Assembly: GCA_030612185.1 (NCBI GenBank)
Contig: JAUWOI010000190.1
Location: 1 to 7,744, forward strand
DNA: 7,744 nucleotides
DNA from: Anaerolineae bacterium
GTDB lineage: Bacteria > Chloroflexota > Anaerolineae > B4-G1
Direction: 5' to 3'
A program made the position numbers and the translations under genes. The notes under the pieces were generated by a model. The model was given only the letters and a program-made list of their open reading frames with translations, ran no database searches and was not told the DNA's origin. Positions 1-4,907 of this stretch are shown piece after piece; position 1 is the first letter of the stretch; every line of letters begins with the position of its first letter.

Positions 1-581
1 GTACGGATGTCCCGGCCGGGCTTGTCTACGTATTCCTGAATGTAGAAGACGGAGTGGACGTAGCCGCCCAGGGTAGTCTTATGCTCCAGGATAGCCTCGG
101 CCGCGTCCCGGTCGTTGACGCGGGCCAGCAGCCGCCCCCACGACCCGTGCACCGGCTTGCGTACCCCCGGGTAGCCCCGCTCCTCGATGGCTTCCAGCGC
201 CGCCTCGGGGGTGAAAGCGACCACCGTGCGTGGGATGGGCAGCCCGGCCTCCTGCAAGGCAGCGCTGGTGAGCAGTTTGTCTCCGCAGGTAGATACCGTG
301 CAGTGGGGACTGACCGCCGGTACTCCCAGGCCATCCAACCAGCGGGTGAGGTAATAAGCCCGCGAGTGGCTCAGACAGCGGACGAGCACCACGTCATAGC
401 GAATTGCGAATAACGAATTGCGAATAACGAATTCCTTCGTGCGGCCCAATCTGTCGCTGCCCAGTTCAAAGGCCACTTTCCGCGTGTCAATCCGCTCGAA
501 GTCTACCTCTCGCTCTCGCAGGGCGGCGAAGATCATCTTCTCCTCAACCCGCACTCGAGAACAAAACACACCAATCTTCAT
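1..581 (-). CDS. lysX: LysX/ArgX-type amino-group-carrier ligase (3' part outside window)
   Basis: This is the first 193 codons of an ATP-grasp (RimK-like) ligase. The family uses ATP to join the amino group of 2-aminoadipate (LysX) or glutamate (ArgX) to the C-terminal glutamate of LysW. Visible family features are the N-terminal [24 protein letters not shown] (residues 68-75), CGDKLLTS (99-106), [12 protein letters not shown] (142-153), LEHK (165-168) and [15 protein letters not shown] (179-193), which align well from memory with Thermus LysX. lysW lies immediately upstream. The ATG at 581 is chosen because MKIGV matches the family N-terminus; an in-frame ATG at 602 lies within the repeat leader and would add seven residues. 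No convincing Shine-Dalgarno precedes 581. Residues 50-61 are encoded by a heptameric repeat and appear to be an insertion relative to Thermus LysX. The substrate-specifying C-terminal part is not in view, so lysine versus arginine use is undecided. Confidence 0.9.
   Translation of the reverse strand, partial: MKIGVFCSRVRVEEKMIFAALREREVDFERIDTRKVAFELGSDRLGRTKEFVIRNSLFAIRYDVVLVRCLSHSRAYYLTRWLDGLGVPAVSPHCTVSTCGDKLLTSAALQEAGLPIPRTVVAFTPEAALEAIEERGYPGVRKPVHGSWGRLLARVNDRDAAEAILEHKTTLGGYVHSVFYIQEYVDKPGRDIR
399..434 (-). repeat. Heptameric repeat inside lysX (5 units)
   Basis: On the plus strand 400-434 reads as five 7-bp units: cgaattg, cgaataa, cgaattg, cgaataa, cgaattc. It resembles the short tandemly repeated repetitive (STRR) heptamers known from cyanobacteria. 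It lies inside the lysX reading frame. With one adjoining base (36 nt) it encodes [12 protein letters not shown], at a spot where Thermus LysX is about 12 residues shorter. Confidence 0.85.
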
Positions 582-623
582 TTGCGATTTGTCATTTGTC
601 ATTTGTCATTTGTCATTGGTCAT
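582..623 (-). repeat. Heptameric repeat in the lysW-lysX junction (6 units)
   Basis: Read on the minus strand the whole gap between lysW and lysX is six 7-bp units: ATGACCA, four ATGACAA and ATCGCAA, ending exactly at the lysX ATG. The first unit overlaps the lysW stop as TAATG. Each of the first five units contains an ATG, and the frames rotate because 7 is not a multiple of 3. The repeat is therefore the entire leader of lysX. Confidence 0.9.
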
Positions 624-787
624 TACTCCCCCCAATCCTCTTCTACCTCGGGGGCCAACTCGAGCATGATGGGGGCCAGGCTCATCACCTCCAACTCGAC
701 TCCGCAGTCAGGGCAGACCACAATCTCCGCTACCTCTATATCGGGAGCCAGGTTCAATTCTGCTGCACATTCGGGACATTCGACCAT
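623..787 (-). CDS. lysW: LysW amino-group carrier protein
   Basis: This 54-residue acidic protein carries biosynthetic intermediates. The alpha-amino group of 2-aminoadipate (or glutamate) is attached by LysX to its C-terminal glutamate, which protects it and presents it to later enzymes. Two CxxC pairs (C4/C7 and C25/C28) form the expected TFIIB-like zinc ribbon. The tail is acidic and ends in EDWGE, the hallmark C-terminus of the family, and the length is typical. The ATG at 787 has a strong Shine-Dalgarno, AGGAGGTG, about 7-8 nt upstream. lysX follows 41 nt downstream, so the two are surely co-transcribed. The gene lies on the same strand as argG and argH but is separated from them by a plus-strand toxin-antitoxin remnant, so it may need its own promoter. 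It is recognised with high certainty. Confidence 0.95.
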   Translation of the reverse strand: MVECPECAAELNLAPDIEVAEIVVCPDCGVELEVMSLAPIMLELAPEVEEDWGE

Positions 788-818
788 GATTTTCACCTCC
801 TGAGATTCTGATTACCGT

Positions 819-847
819 TTGTCTGGCCTAAGAAAATGGTGTATAAT
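819..847 (+). promoter_or_regulatory. Promoter of the first toxin-antitoxin remnant
   Basis: TTGTCT (819-824), a 17-bp spacer and a perfect TATAAT (842-847). The predicted transcription start near 854 lies downstream of the ATG at 850, which argues for the GTG at 886 as the real start. The -10 box sits inside the palindrome TGTATAATACA (840-850), a plausible autorepression site. Confidence 0.7.
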
Positions 848-850
848 ACA
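840..850. promoter_or_regulatory. Palindrome over -10 box, candidate antitoxin operator
   Basis: TGTATAATACA is a perfect 5+1+5 inverted repeat covering the -10 box of the antitoxin promoter. Phd/YefM antitoxins commonly repress their own promoters by binding short palindromes of TGTACA type, so this is a natural operator candidate. Its opposite strand also offers a TATTAT hexamer that could act as a weak -10 for lysW. Both roles are inferred. Confidence 0.4.
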
Positions 851-885
851 TGAAATACTCATTTTACGTTCACGGAGGTACGCCG

Positions 886-1263
886 GTGGAAGAACTCACA
901 GTGACGAAAACATATCTGGCCCGCCGGACGCGAGAAGTTTTGGACCAGGTGCGAAGGCACGATGCACCGGTGGTGGTCACGCAGCACGGCCAGCCCGAAG
1001 TCGCCATCGTGGACATTGACGAGTATCGCGCCCTGGTGGCCGCCCAGAAGCGATTACGCCGACTGGAGCGGGACGAAGCGTTGATCCAACAGGTCATAAC
1101 GCGCTCTGGTGTGAGCCGCGATGAAGCACGACTACGAGTCGCCGAGGCCCGGCAGAATGTATACACGTTGGTCGGGCAGGCCCACGAGCGCAACCCCGAT
1201 GTGCCTCCTGACGTGATTGATGCGCTGGTCGAGGAGGCGCGAGAAGCGACACGAGGCCAGTGA
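886..1263 (+). CDS. Phd/YefM family antitoxin
   Basis: The 125-residue protein has the Phd/YefM N-terminal DNA-binding fold: TKTYLARRTREVLDQVRRHDAPVVVTQHGQPEVAIVDIDEYRAL, with the typical 'VVVTxHGxPxVAIV' strand-turn-strand. The charged C-terminal part (about residues 50-125) is predicted helical and would normally wrap the toxin. The family neutralises a toxin and represses its own operon. GTG 886 is chosen because GGAGGT (874-879) lies 6 nt upstream and the promoter would start transcription after the alternative ATG at 850. The stop overlaps the next start (TGATG, 1261-1265), the usual coupled antitoxin-toxin order. The partner is only half a PIN domain, so this antitoxin may now be an orphan. 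It lies on the opposite strand between argH and lysW, which suggests later insertion. Confidence 0.8.
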   Translation: MEELTVTKTYLARRTREVLDQVRRHDAPVVVTQHGQPEVAIVDIDEYRALVAAQKRLRRLERDEALIQQVITRSGVSRDEARLRVAEARQNVYTLVGQAHERNPDVPPDVIDALVEEAREATRGQ

Positions 1264-1472
1264 TGATCACGCCGGGGGAGCTGACCCTTCCTGGTGTCAC
1301 CCGCGACCCAAAGGATGACCCCGTGGTGGCCTGCGCGGTCGAGGGCGGGGCCGGGTTCATCGTAAGCGGCGACCAGGATTTGCTGGTGCTGCGAACATAC
1401 AAGCGTGTGCGCATGATGACGCCCCGCGATTTCCTCGCCCTGCTGGAAACACAGACCGATCACCTCGATTGA
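1263..1472 (+). pseudogene. Truncated PIN-domain toxin (C-terminal half only)
   Basis: The ORF (69 residues from ATG 1263, or 70 from an overlapping GTG at 1260) matches the end of COG1569-type PIN toxins: RDPKDDPVVACAVEGGAGF, then SGDQDLLVLRTYKRVRMMTPRDFL. It keeps the later acidic positions (PKDD and GDQD) but lacks the N-terminal half with the first catalytic Asp (DTNV-like motif) and the middle Glu. Full-length relatives are roughly 130-145 residues, so about 70 are missing. The start is still coupled to the antitoxin stop by TGATG, so an internal deletion probably joined the beginning of the gene to its second half. It is very unlikely to be an active RNase. It may still be translated and bind the antitoxin. 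Confidence 0.75.
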
Positions 1473-1473
1473 G

Positions 1474-1506
1474 CCATTGTTCATTGTTTCATTGTTCATT
1501 GTTCAT
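1474..1506 (-). repeat. Heptameric repeat at the 3' end of argH (4 units)
   Basis: On the minus strand the units are ATGAACA, ATGAACA, ATGAAACA (one extra base) and ATGAACA, followed by ATGG. The first units encode the last residues of ArgH (MNNEQ) and its TGA stop. The remainder fills the 16-bp gap to the convergent toxin remnant. No terminator hairpin is visible here. Confidence 0.85.
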
Positions 1507-2865
1507 TGCTTTCTTGGCCCGCTCGATTTGGACACGCACCGCCGTTGGTGCCGTGCCCCCTTCCGCACCCCGCGCCTCCACCGACCGCCGAAAGTCAAAG
1601 ACTTCGTACACATCCTCGGCGAAAGCCGGGTGGATGGCCTGATACTCGGTCAATCCGAGACCCTTCAGCGGCACACCCAACTCCTCAGCCCGCCTGACCG
1701 CCTGGCCCACCATGTGATGGCTCTCCCGGAAAGGCACGCCCTTGTGCACCAGGTAGTCGGCCAGATCGGTGGCCAGCAGCGCATTGTCCAGGGCGGCGGT
1801 CATCCGGTCGGCATTCACCTTCAGGGTGCGGATCACCCCCGCAGCGATGGGTAGTTCCATCTTCAGCGTGTCAATCGCGTCGAAGATGGCCTCTTTGTCC
1901 TCCTGCAGGTCCTTGTCGTAGGCTGAGGGCAGCCCCTTTAACATCGTCAGCAACCCCACCAGGTGACCCACGATCCGCCCGCTCTTGCCGCGCATCAGTT
2001 CCAGCGCGTCGGGGTTCCTCTTCTGCGGCATCAGGCTGGAGCCAGTAGAGTAGGCGTCATCCACTTCTACAAAGCCGAACTCGCGGCTGGCCCATAGGAT
2101 GAGATCCTCCGCCAGGCAACTGAGGTGCACCTGCACCAGGGCGGCCCAGGCCAGCAATTCGACGACATAGTCCCGATCCTCCACCGCGTCTATGCTGTTC
2201 TCACTCACGCCGGCGAAGCCCAGTTCGGCGGCCAGGGCTCTGCGGTCTATGTTGAACGGATTCCCGGCCAGCGCACCCGCCCCCAGCGGGCAAACCTGCG
2301 TGCGCCGGGCCACATCGGCCAGTCGCTCGCGGTCGCGCTGGAACTTCCAGAAGAAGGACAGCAGCCAGTGGCTGAAGAGCAGCGGTTGCGCCGGTTGCAG
2401 GTGGGTGTAGCCGGGCATGATCACGTCCAGGTGAGCCTCGGCCTGCTCGACGATGGCCTTTTGCAGTTCGAGCAGCGAATCGCGCAGGGAGGCCATCTCG
2501 TCCAGCAGGTAGAGGCGCAGGTCGGTGGTCACCTGGTCGTTGCGGGAGCGGCCGGTGTGCAGTTTTCCCGCCACCGGCCCCGCCAACTCGGTCAGCCGCC
2601 TTTCGACAGCGGTGTGGATGTCCTCGTCGCCGGGTTCGATCTGGAAGGTGTCGGCGTCGAATTCGGCGCGCACCTGCTCCAGGCCGGCGATGAGTTGGTC
2701 ACGCTCCTCGTTGGTGATCAACCCTGCCCGCGCCAGCGCACCAGCATAGGCAATGCTGCCCCGCACGTCGGCCCCGTACATCCGCCGGTCGAAGCCAATA
2801 GAGTCGCCAAAGCGCCTCATCAACTCGTCGGTCTCTCCCGCAAAACGCCCCCCCCAAAGAGCCAT
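1489..2865 (-). CDS. argH: Argininosuccinate lyase
   Basis: The enzyme cleaves L-argininosuccinate to arginine and fumarate, the last step of arginine synthesis; it is cytosolic and normally a homotetramer of the fumarase/aspartase superfamily. The 458 residues match the usual length. Landmarks are MALWGGRF at the start, TGRSRNDQ (104-111), YTHLQPAQP (153-161, containing the catalytic His) and the superfamily signature GSSLMPQKRN (275-284, containing the catalytic Ser loop). It lies 21 nt downstream of argG on the same strand, so the two form an operon. The Shine-Dalgarno is part of a doubled heptamer (AGGGAGT twice). The last residues, MNNEQ, are encoded by another heptameric repeat and are probably not ancestral. 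Assignment is certain. Confidence 0.97.
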   Translation of the reverse strand: MALWGGRFAGETDELMRRFGDSIGFDRRMYGADVRGSIAYAGALARAGLITNEERDQLIAGLEQVRAEFDADTFQIEPGDEDIHTAVERRLTELAGPVAGKLHTGRSRNDQVTTDLRLYLLDEMASLRDSLLELQKAIVEQAEAHLDVIMPGYTHLQPAQPLLFSHWLLSFFWKFQRDRERLADVARRTQVCPLGAGALAGNPFNIDRRALAAELGFAGVSENSIDAVEDRDYVVELLAWAALVQVHLSCLAEDLILWASREFGFVEVDDAYSTGSSLMPQKRNPDALELMRGKSGRIVGHLVGLLTMLKGLPSAYDKDLQEDKEAIFDAIDTLKMELPIAAGVIRTLKVNADRMTAALDNALLATDLADYLVHKGVPFRESHHMVGQAVRRAEELGVPLKGLGLTEYQAIHPAFAEDVYEVFDFRRSVEARGAEGGTAPTAVRVQIERAKKAMNNEQ

Positions 2866-2879
2866 ACTCCCTACTCCCT
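2865..2879 (-). repeat. Two-unit heptamer forming the argH ribosome-binding site
   Basis: On the minus strand AGGGAGT occurs twice in tandem directly before the argH ATG and overlaps its first base. The sequence is a purine-rich Shine-Dalgarno-like element filling most of the 21-nt argG-argH gap. TACTCCC heptamers of this kind are familiar as STRR repeats in cyanobacteria. Confidence 0.55.
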
Positions 2880-2886
2880 GATTTAC

Positions 2887-4149
2887 TCAGTCCCTCTTGA
2901 ACACACTGTAGTCGGGCGCCTCCAGTTCCACTGCCCCGCCGTTCTCCATGTCAATCAATGCCTTGACCTTGAGCGGTAGACCAAAGAGGTTGATGAAACC
3001 TTCCGCGTCGCCCTGGTCATAGACGTCGTCCTGGCCAAAGGTGGCGAAGTCCTCGCGGTAGAGGCTGAAGACCGACTTGCGGCCCACTACGGCGCAGTTG
3101 CCTTTGAATAACTTCACGCGCACGGCGCCGGTCACCCGCTCCTGGGTCTTGGCGACGAAGGCGGACAGCGCCTCGTGCAGCGGAGTGAACCACTTGCCAA
3201 AATAGACCAGTTCGGCGTAGCGGTGGCTCATCACTTCCTTGTGATGCAGAGTGTCTCTGTCCAGGCAAATGGACTCCAGACCCTGGTGGGCGGTGTAGAG
3301 AATGGTGCCGCCGGGGGTCTCGTACACACCTCGCGATTTCATACCCACCAGCCGGTTCTCCACCAGGTCAGCGCGACCGACGCCGTGGGCTCCGCCCAGT
3401 TCGTTGAGGCGGGTGAGGAGTTCTACTGCCCCCAAAGCCTCGCCGTCAACCGCCACCGGCACGCCTTTCTCAAAGTCGAGTGTCAGGTAGAGTGGCTCGT
3501 CGGGCGCGGCCTCTGGAGCGACAGTGACGCAGAACATCTCCTCCTCCGGCTCAGCCCAGGGGTCCTCCAGGATGCCACCTTCGTGGCTCATATGCCAGAT
3601 ATTACGGTCGCGGCTATAGATGGACTTCGAAGTCGCCGCCACCGGGATATTGCGGGCGCGGGCATAAGCCAGCGCATCCTCGCGGGAGCGGATGTCCCAC
3701 TCGCGCCACGGGGCTACGACCTGGAGCGTGGGGTTGAGTGCCTTGACCGTCAACTCGAAGCGCACCTGGTCGTTGCCTTTGCCGGTGCAGCCGTGGGCTA
3801 CGGCGTCGGCCCCCTCCTGCTCGGCGATCTTCACCATGTGCTTGGCGGTGACGGGACGCGCGAACGAGGTGCCCAGCAGATACAGCCGCTCGTAGATCGC
3901 GCCAGCCTGCATAGTGGGGAAGGCGTACCCGGTGAGAAACTCCTCGCGCAGGTCCATAATGTATGCCTTGCTGGCCCCGCTGGCGACGGCCTTCTCCTCC
4001 AGCCCGACCAGTTCCTCGTCCCCCTGTCCCAGGTTGGCGGTGTAGGTGATCACCTCGCAACCATAGTTCTCCTTGAGCCAGGGCACGATGACCGAGGTAT
4101 CGAGTCCGCCAGAGTAGGCCAGGACCACTTTGTTGAATTTGCCTTTCAT
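2887..4149 (-). CDS. argG: Argininosuccinate synthase
   Basis: The enzyme joins citrulline and aspartate with ATP to form argininosuccinate (AMP plus PPi released), the penultimate arginine step. The 420 residues contain the N-type ATP pyrophosphatase P-loop SGGLDTS (13-19), the citrulline/aspartate-binding stretch [15 protein letters not shown] (118-132) and [19 protein letters not shown] (179-197). Length is normal to slightly long at the C-terminus. ATG 4149 is chosen because AGGAG lies 8 nt upstream and [15 protein letters not shown] fits the family; the frame stays open up to 4221, but that extension would begin right after the attenuator T-run and has no ribosome-binding site. argH follows after 21 nt. 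Expression is probably controlled by the promoter and attenuator at 4227-4424. Confidence 0.97.
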   Translation of the reverse strand: MKGKFNKVVLAYSGGLDTSVIVPWLKENYGCEVITYTANLGQGDEELVGLEEKAVASGASKAYIMDLREEFLTGYAFPTMQAGAIYERLYLLGTSFARPVTAKHMVKIAEQEGADAVAHGCTGKGNDQVRFELTVKALNPTLQVVAPWREWDIRSREDALAYARARNIPVAATSKSIYSRDRNIWHMSHEGGILEDPWAEPEEEMFCVTVAPEAAPDEPLYLTLDFEKGVPVAVDGEALGAVELLTRLNELGGAHGVGRADLVENRLVGMKSRGVYETPGGTILYTAHQGLESICLDRDTLHHKEVMSHRYAELVYFGKWFTPLHEALSAFVAKTQERVTGAVRVKLFKGNCAVVGRKSVFSLYREDFATFGQDDVYDQGDAEGFINLFGLPLKVKALIDMENGGAVELEAPDYSVFKRD

Positions 4150-4200
4150 TGATTCTTCTCCTAACTTGAGATAGTTGGGCTTTCTGCCCGGCATACGAAA

Positions 4201-4226
4201 GCGCGATGAACCGGTAGCCATCGCGC
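4201..4226 (-). other. Hairpin between attenuator terminator and argG
   Basis: A perfect 8-bp inverted repeat (gcgcgatg at 4201-4208, catcgcgc at 4219-4226) encloses a 10-nt loop. On the minus strand it starts immediately after the terminator T-run and is followed by TTTCG, which is too weak to be a second terminator. It may stabilise the 5' end of the read-through argG mRNA or cause pausing. The role is unknown. Confidence 0.5.
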
Positions 4227-4260
4227 AAAAAAAGAGCCAGCCCCCGTCTGGGGGCTGGCT
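4227..4260 (-). terminator. Intrinsic terminator of the argG attenuator
   Basis: On the minus strand a perfect 11-bp stem (AGCCAGCCCCC at 4260-4250 with GGGGGCTGGCT at 4245-4235) encloses the loop AGAC. One C and then seven T follow (4233-4227). The run lies only on the argG side; read on the plus strand the stem is followed by TTAGATC, so the terminator acts toward argG. It lies between the argG promoter and the argG start, hence attenuation and not end-of-operon termination. Confidence 0.92.
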
Positions 4261-4329
4261 TTAGATCACCTATTGGTTATACAGCCCAAACGAAACTATC
4301 CAGGCGGGTAGTCTGACTCTCCTTGGGCT
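4252..4329 (-). promoter_or_regulatory. Mutually exclusive attenuator stems of the argG leader
   Basis: Region 1 (AGCCCAAG, 4329-4322) begins on the last base of the third Arg codon. It can pair with region 2 (TTTGGGCT, 4290-4283) over 8 bp including one G-U. The GGGCTG of region 2 (4287-4282) can alternatively pair with CAGCCC (4257-4252) in the 5' arm of the terminator. A ribosome stalled on the Arg codons would cover region 1, release region 2 and disrupt the terminator. A ribosome reaching the stop codon at 4298-4296 would cover region 2 and allow termination. The pairings were found by eye; no folding energies were computed. Confidence 0.75.
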
Positions 4330-4364
4330 CGTCGTCGGATATCGTTTACTGTGATGGGATTCAT
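4296..4364 (-). CDS. Arginine-rich leader peptide of argG
   Basis: A 22-codon ORF starts about 25 nt after the predicted start of transcription and ends just before region 2 of the attenuator. The peptide begins MNPITVNDIRRRAQG and ends in SDYPPG. Residues 10-12 are three consecutive arginines, all written CGA (4337-4329), a codon often decoded slowly. GAGG lies 4 nt before the ATG, a somewhat short spacing. Position, size, tandem codons for the end product of the pathway and the downstream terminator all fit a transcription-attenuation leader peptide, as in the trp and his operons. No protein function of its own is expected. Assignment rests on arrangement and not on homology. Confidence 0.8.
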   Translation of the reverse strand: MNPITVNDIRRRAQGESDYPPG

Positions 4365-4395
4365 CGTTCCTCAGTCCTGCGCTTAAGTGGGCGCA

Positions 4396-4424
4396 AGTTT
4401 ACCACAAAAGGGGAGTTTTGTCAA
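4396..4424 (-). promoter_or_regulatory. argG promoter
   Basis: On the minus strand TTGACA (4424-4419) is a perfect -35 box, followed by a 17-bp spacer and TAAACT (4401-4396) as -10. The predicted start of transcription near 4389 leaves about 25 nt before the leader peptide. The -35 box shares six bases with the -35 box of the divergent toxin-antitoxin promoter. Confidence 0.85.
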
Positions 4425-4446
4425 ACGGTTGAGAGTGTGCTATACT
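4418..4446 (+). promoter_or_regulatory. Promoter of the second toxin-antitoxin module
   Basis: TTGTCA (4418-4423), a 17-bp spacer and TATACT (4441-4446) form a good sigma70 promoter, with transcription predicted to start near 4453. The seven bases TTGTCAA serve as -35 for both this promoter and the argG promoter on the opposite strand. Confidence 0.75.
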
Positions 4447-4475
4447 GGTTCACGAAGTGACGGAGGAGGTAAGTT

Positions 4476-4907
4476 ATGCCCCGTACAGTGATTTTGAAAG
4501 AGGCCCGGGCTCCCTATACCCTATCGCTGGACGAAGCCACGCTAGGCCAGGAGACGGTCATCTTGGAACGGAAAGGCCGATCTGTGGCCGCTGTGGTGCC
4601 CTTCGCTGAGTACGAAGCGTTCACCGCCTGGCGTCAGCGGTGCGAGGAAGAAGAGTTCTGGCGCGAGCAGGAGGAGTGGGAGCGGGAGTGGGCCAAACTT
4701 TCCCCCTGGGAGCAAGAAGGAATGTGGCCGGATGAATTAACGCCGGAGATGATTGAGGCGCGCGTGAAGGCTGTTCGGGAATCCTACGGCATGGTCAAGG
4801 TGGATGACCCTGACGAGGCACTATACATTGCCACCAGCCCTGATTTGGCGCCGGAGAATGTTTGGTTCTTCTTGAACGAAAACGCCGACGCAGACGAGCA
4901 GCCATGA
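4476..4907 (+). CDS. Phd/YefM-like antitoxin of a PIN toxin
   Basis: The 143-residue protein is acidic and directly precedes a VapC-type toxin, with the ATGA overlap at 4904-4907 that marks coupled antitoxin-toxin pairs. The N-terminal segment (about residues 14-52: TLSLDEATLGQETVILERKGRSVAAVVPFAEYEAF) resembles the Phd/YefM fold, with 'VILERKGRSVAAVVPFAEY' as its strand pair. The middle (about 53-85) is very rich in Glu, Trp and Arg and probably a long helix. The tail (100-143) is acidic and aromatic and presumably blocks the toxin active site. At 143 residues it is long for the family. GGAGGAGGT lies 5 nt before the ATG, a very strong ribosome-binding site, as expected for an antitoxin made in excess. 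Autoregulation is likely but no clear operator was found. Confidence 0.7.
   Translation: MPRTVILKEARAPYTLSLDEATLGQETVILERKGRSVAAVVPFAEYEAFTAWRQRCEEEEFWREQEEWEREWAKLSPWEQEGMWPDELTPEMIEARVKAVRESYGMVKVDDPDEALYIATSPDLAPENVWFFLNENADADEQP

Noticed and set aside
399..623. CRISPR array
   Set aside because: The repeats are 7 bp and contiguous, without spacers; they are tandem heptamers.
850..885. ATG 850 as the antitoxin start
   Set aside because: It lies between the -10 box and the predicted transcription start; GTG 886 has GGAGGT at ideal spacing.
870..1499. 209-codon minus-strand open frame opposite the antitoxin and PIN fragment
   Set aside because: Composition is that of a shadow frame, with no ribosome-binding site and no recognisable domain, and its 3' part overlaps a well-supported antitoxin on the other strand.
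3175..4152. 325-codon plus-strand open frame opposite argG
   Set aside because: It is the antisense of a certain argG gene; its length reflects high GC, and no family resemblance was seen. The same holds for 2125-2979 opposite argH.
4150..4221. 24-codon N-terminal extension of ArgG
   Set aside because: The extra residues have no counterpart in ArgG, the start lies inside a hairpin just after the terminator and lacks a ribosome-binding site, whereas 4149 has AGGAG at 8 nt.
4150..4380. T-box riboswitch for arginine in the argG leader
   Set aside because: No T-box consensus (AGGGTGGNACCGCG-like) was found; the leader ORF with tandem Arg codons explains the layout better.
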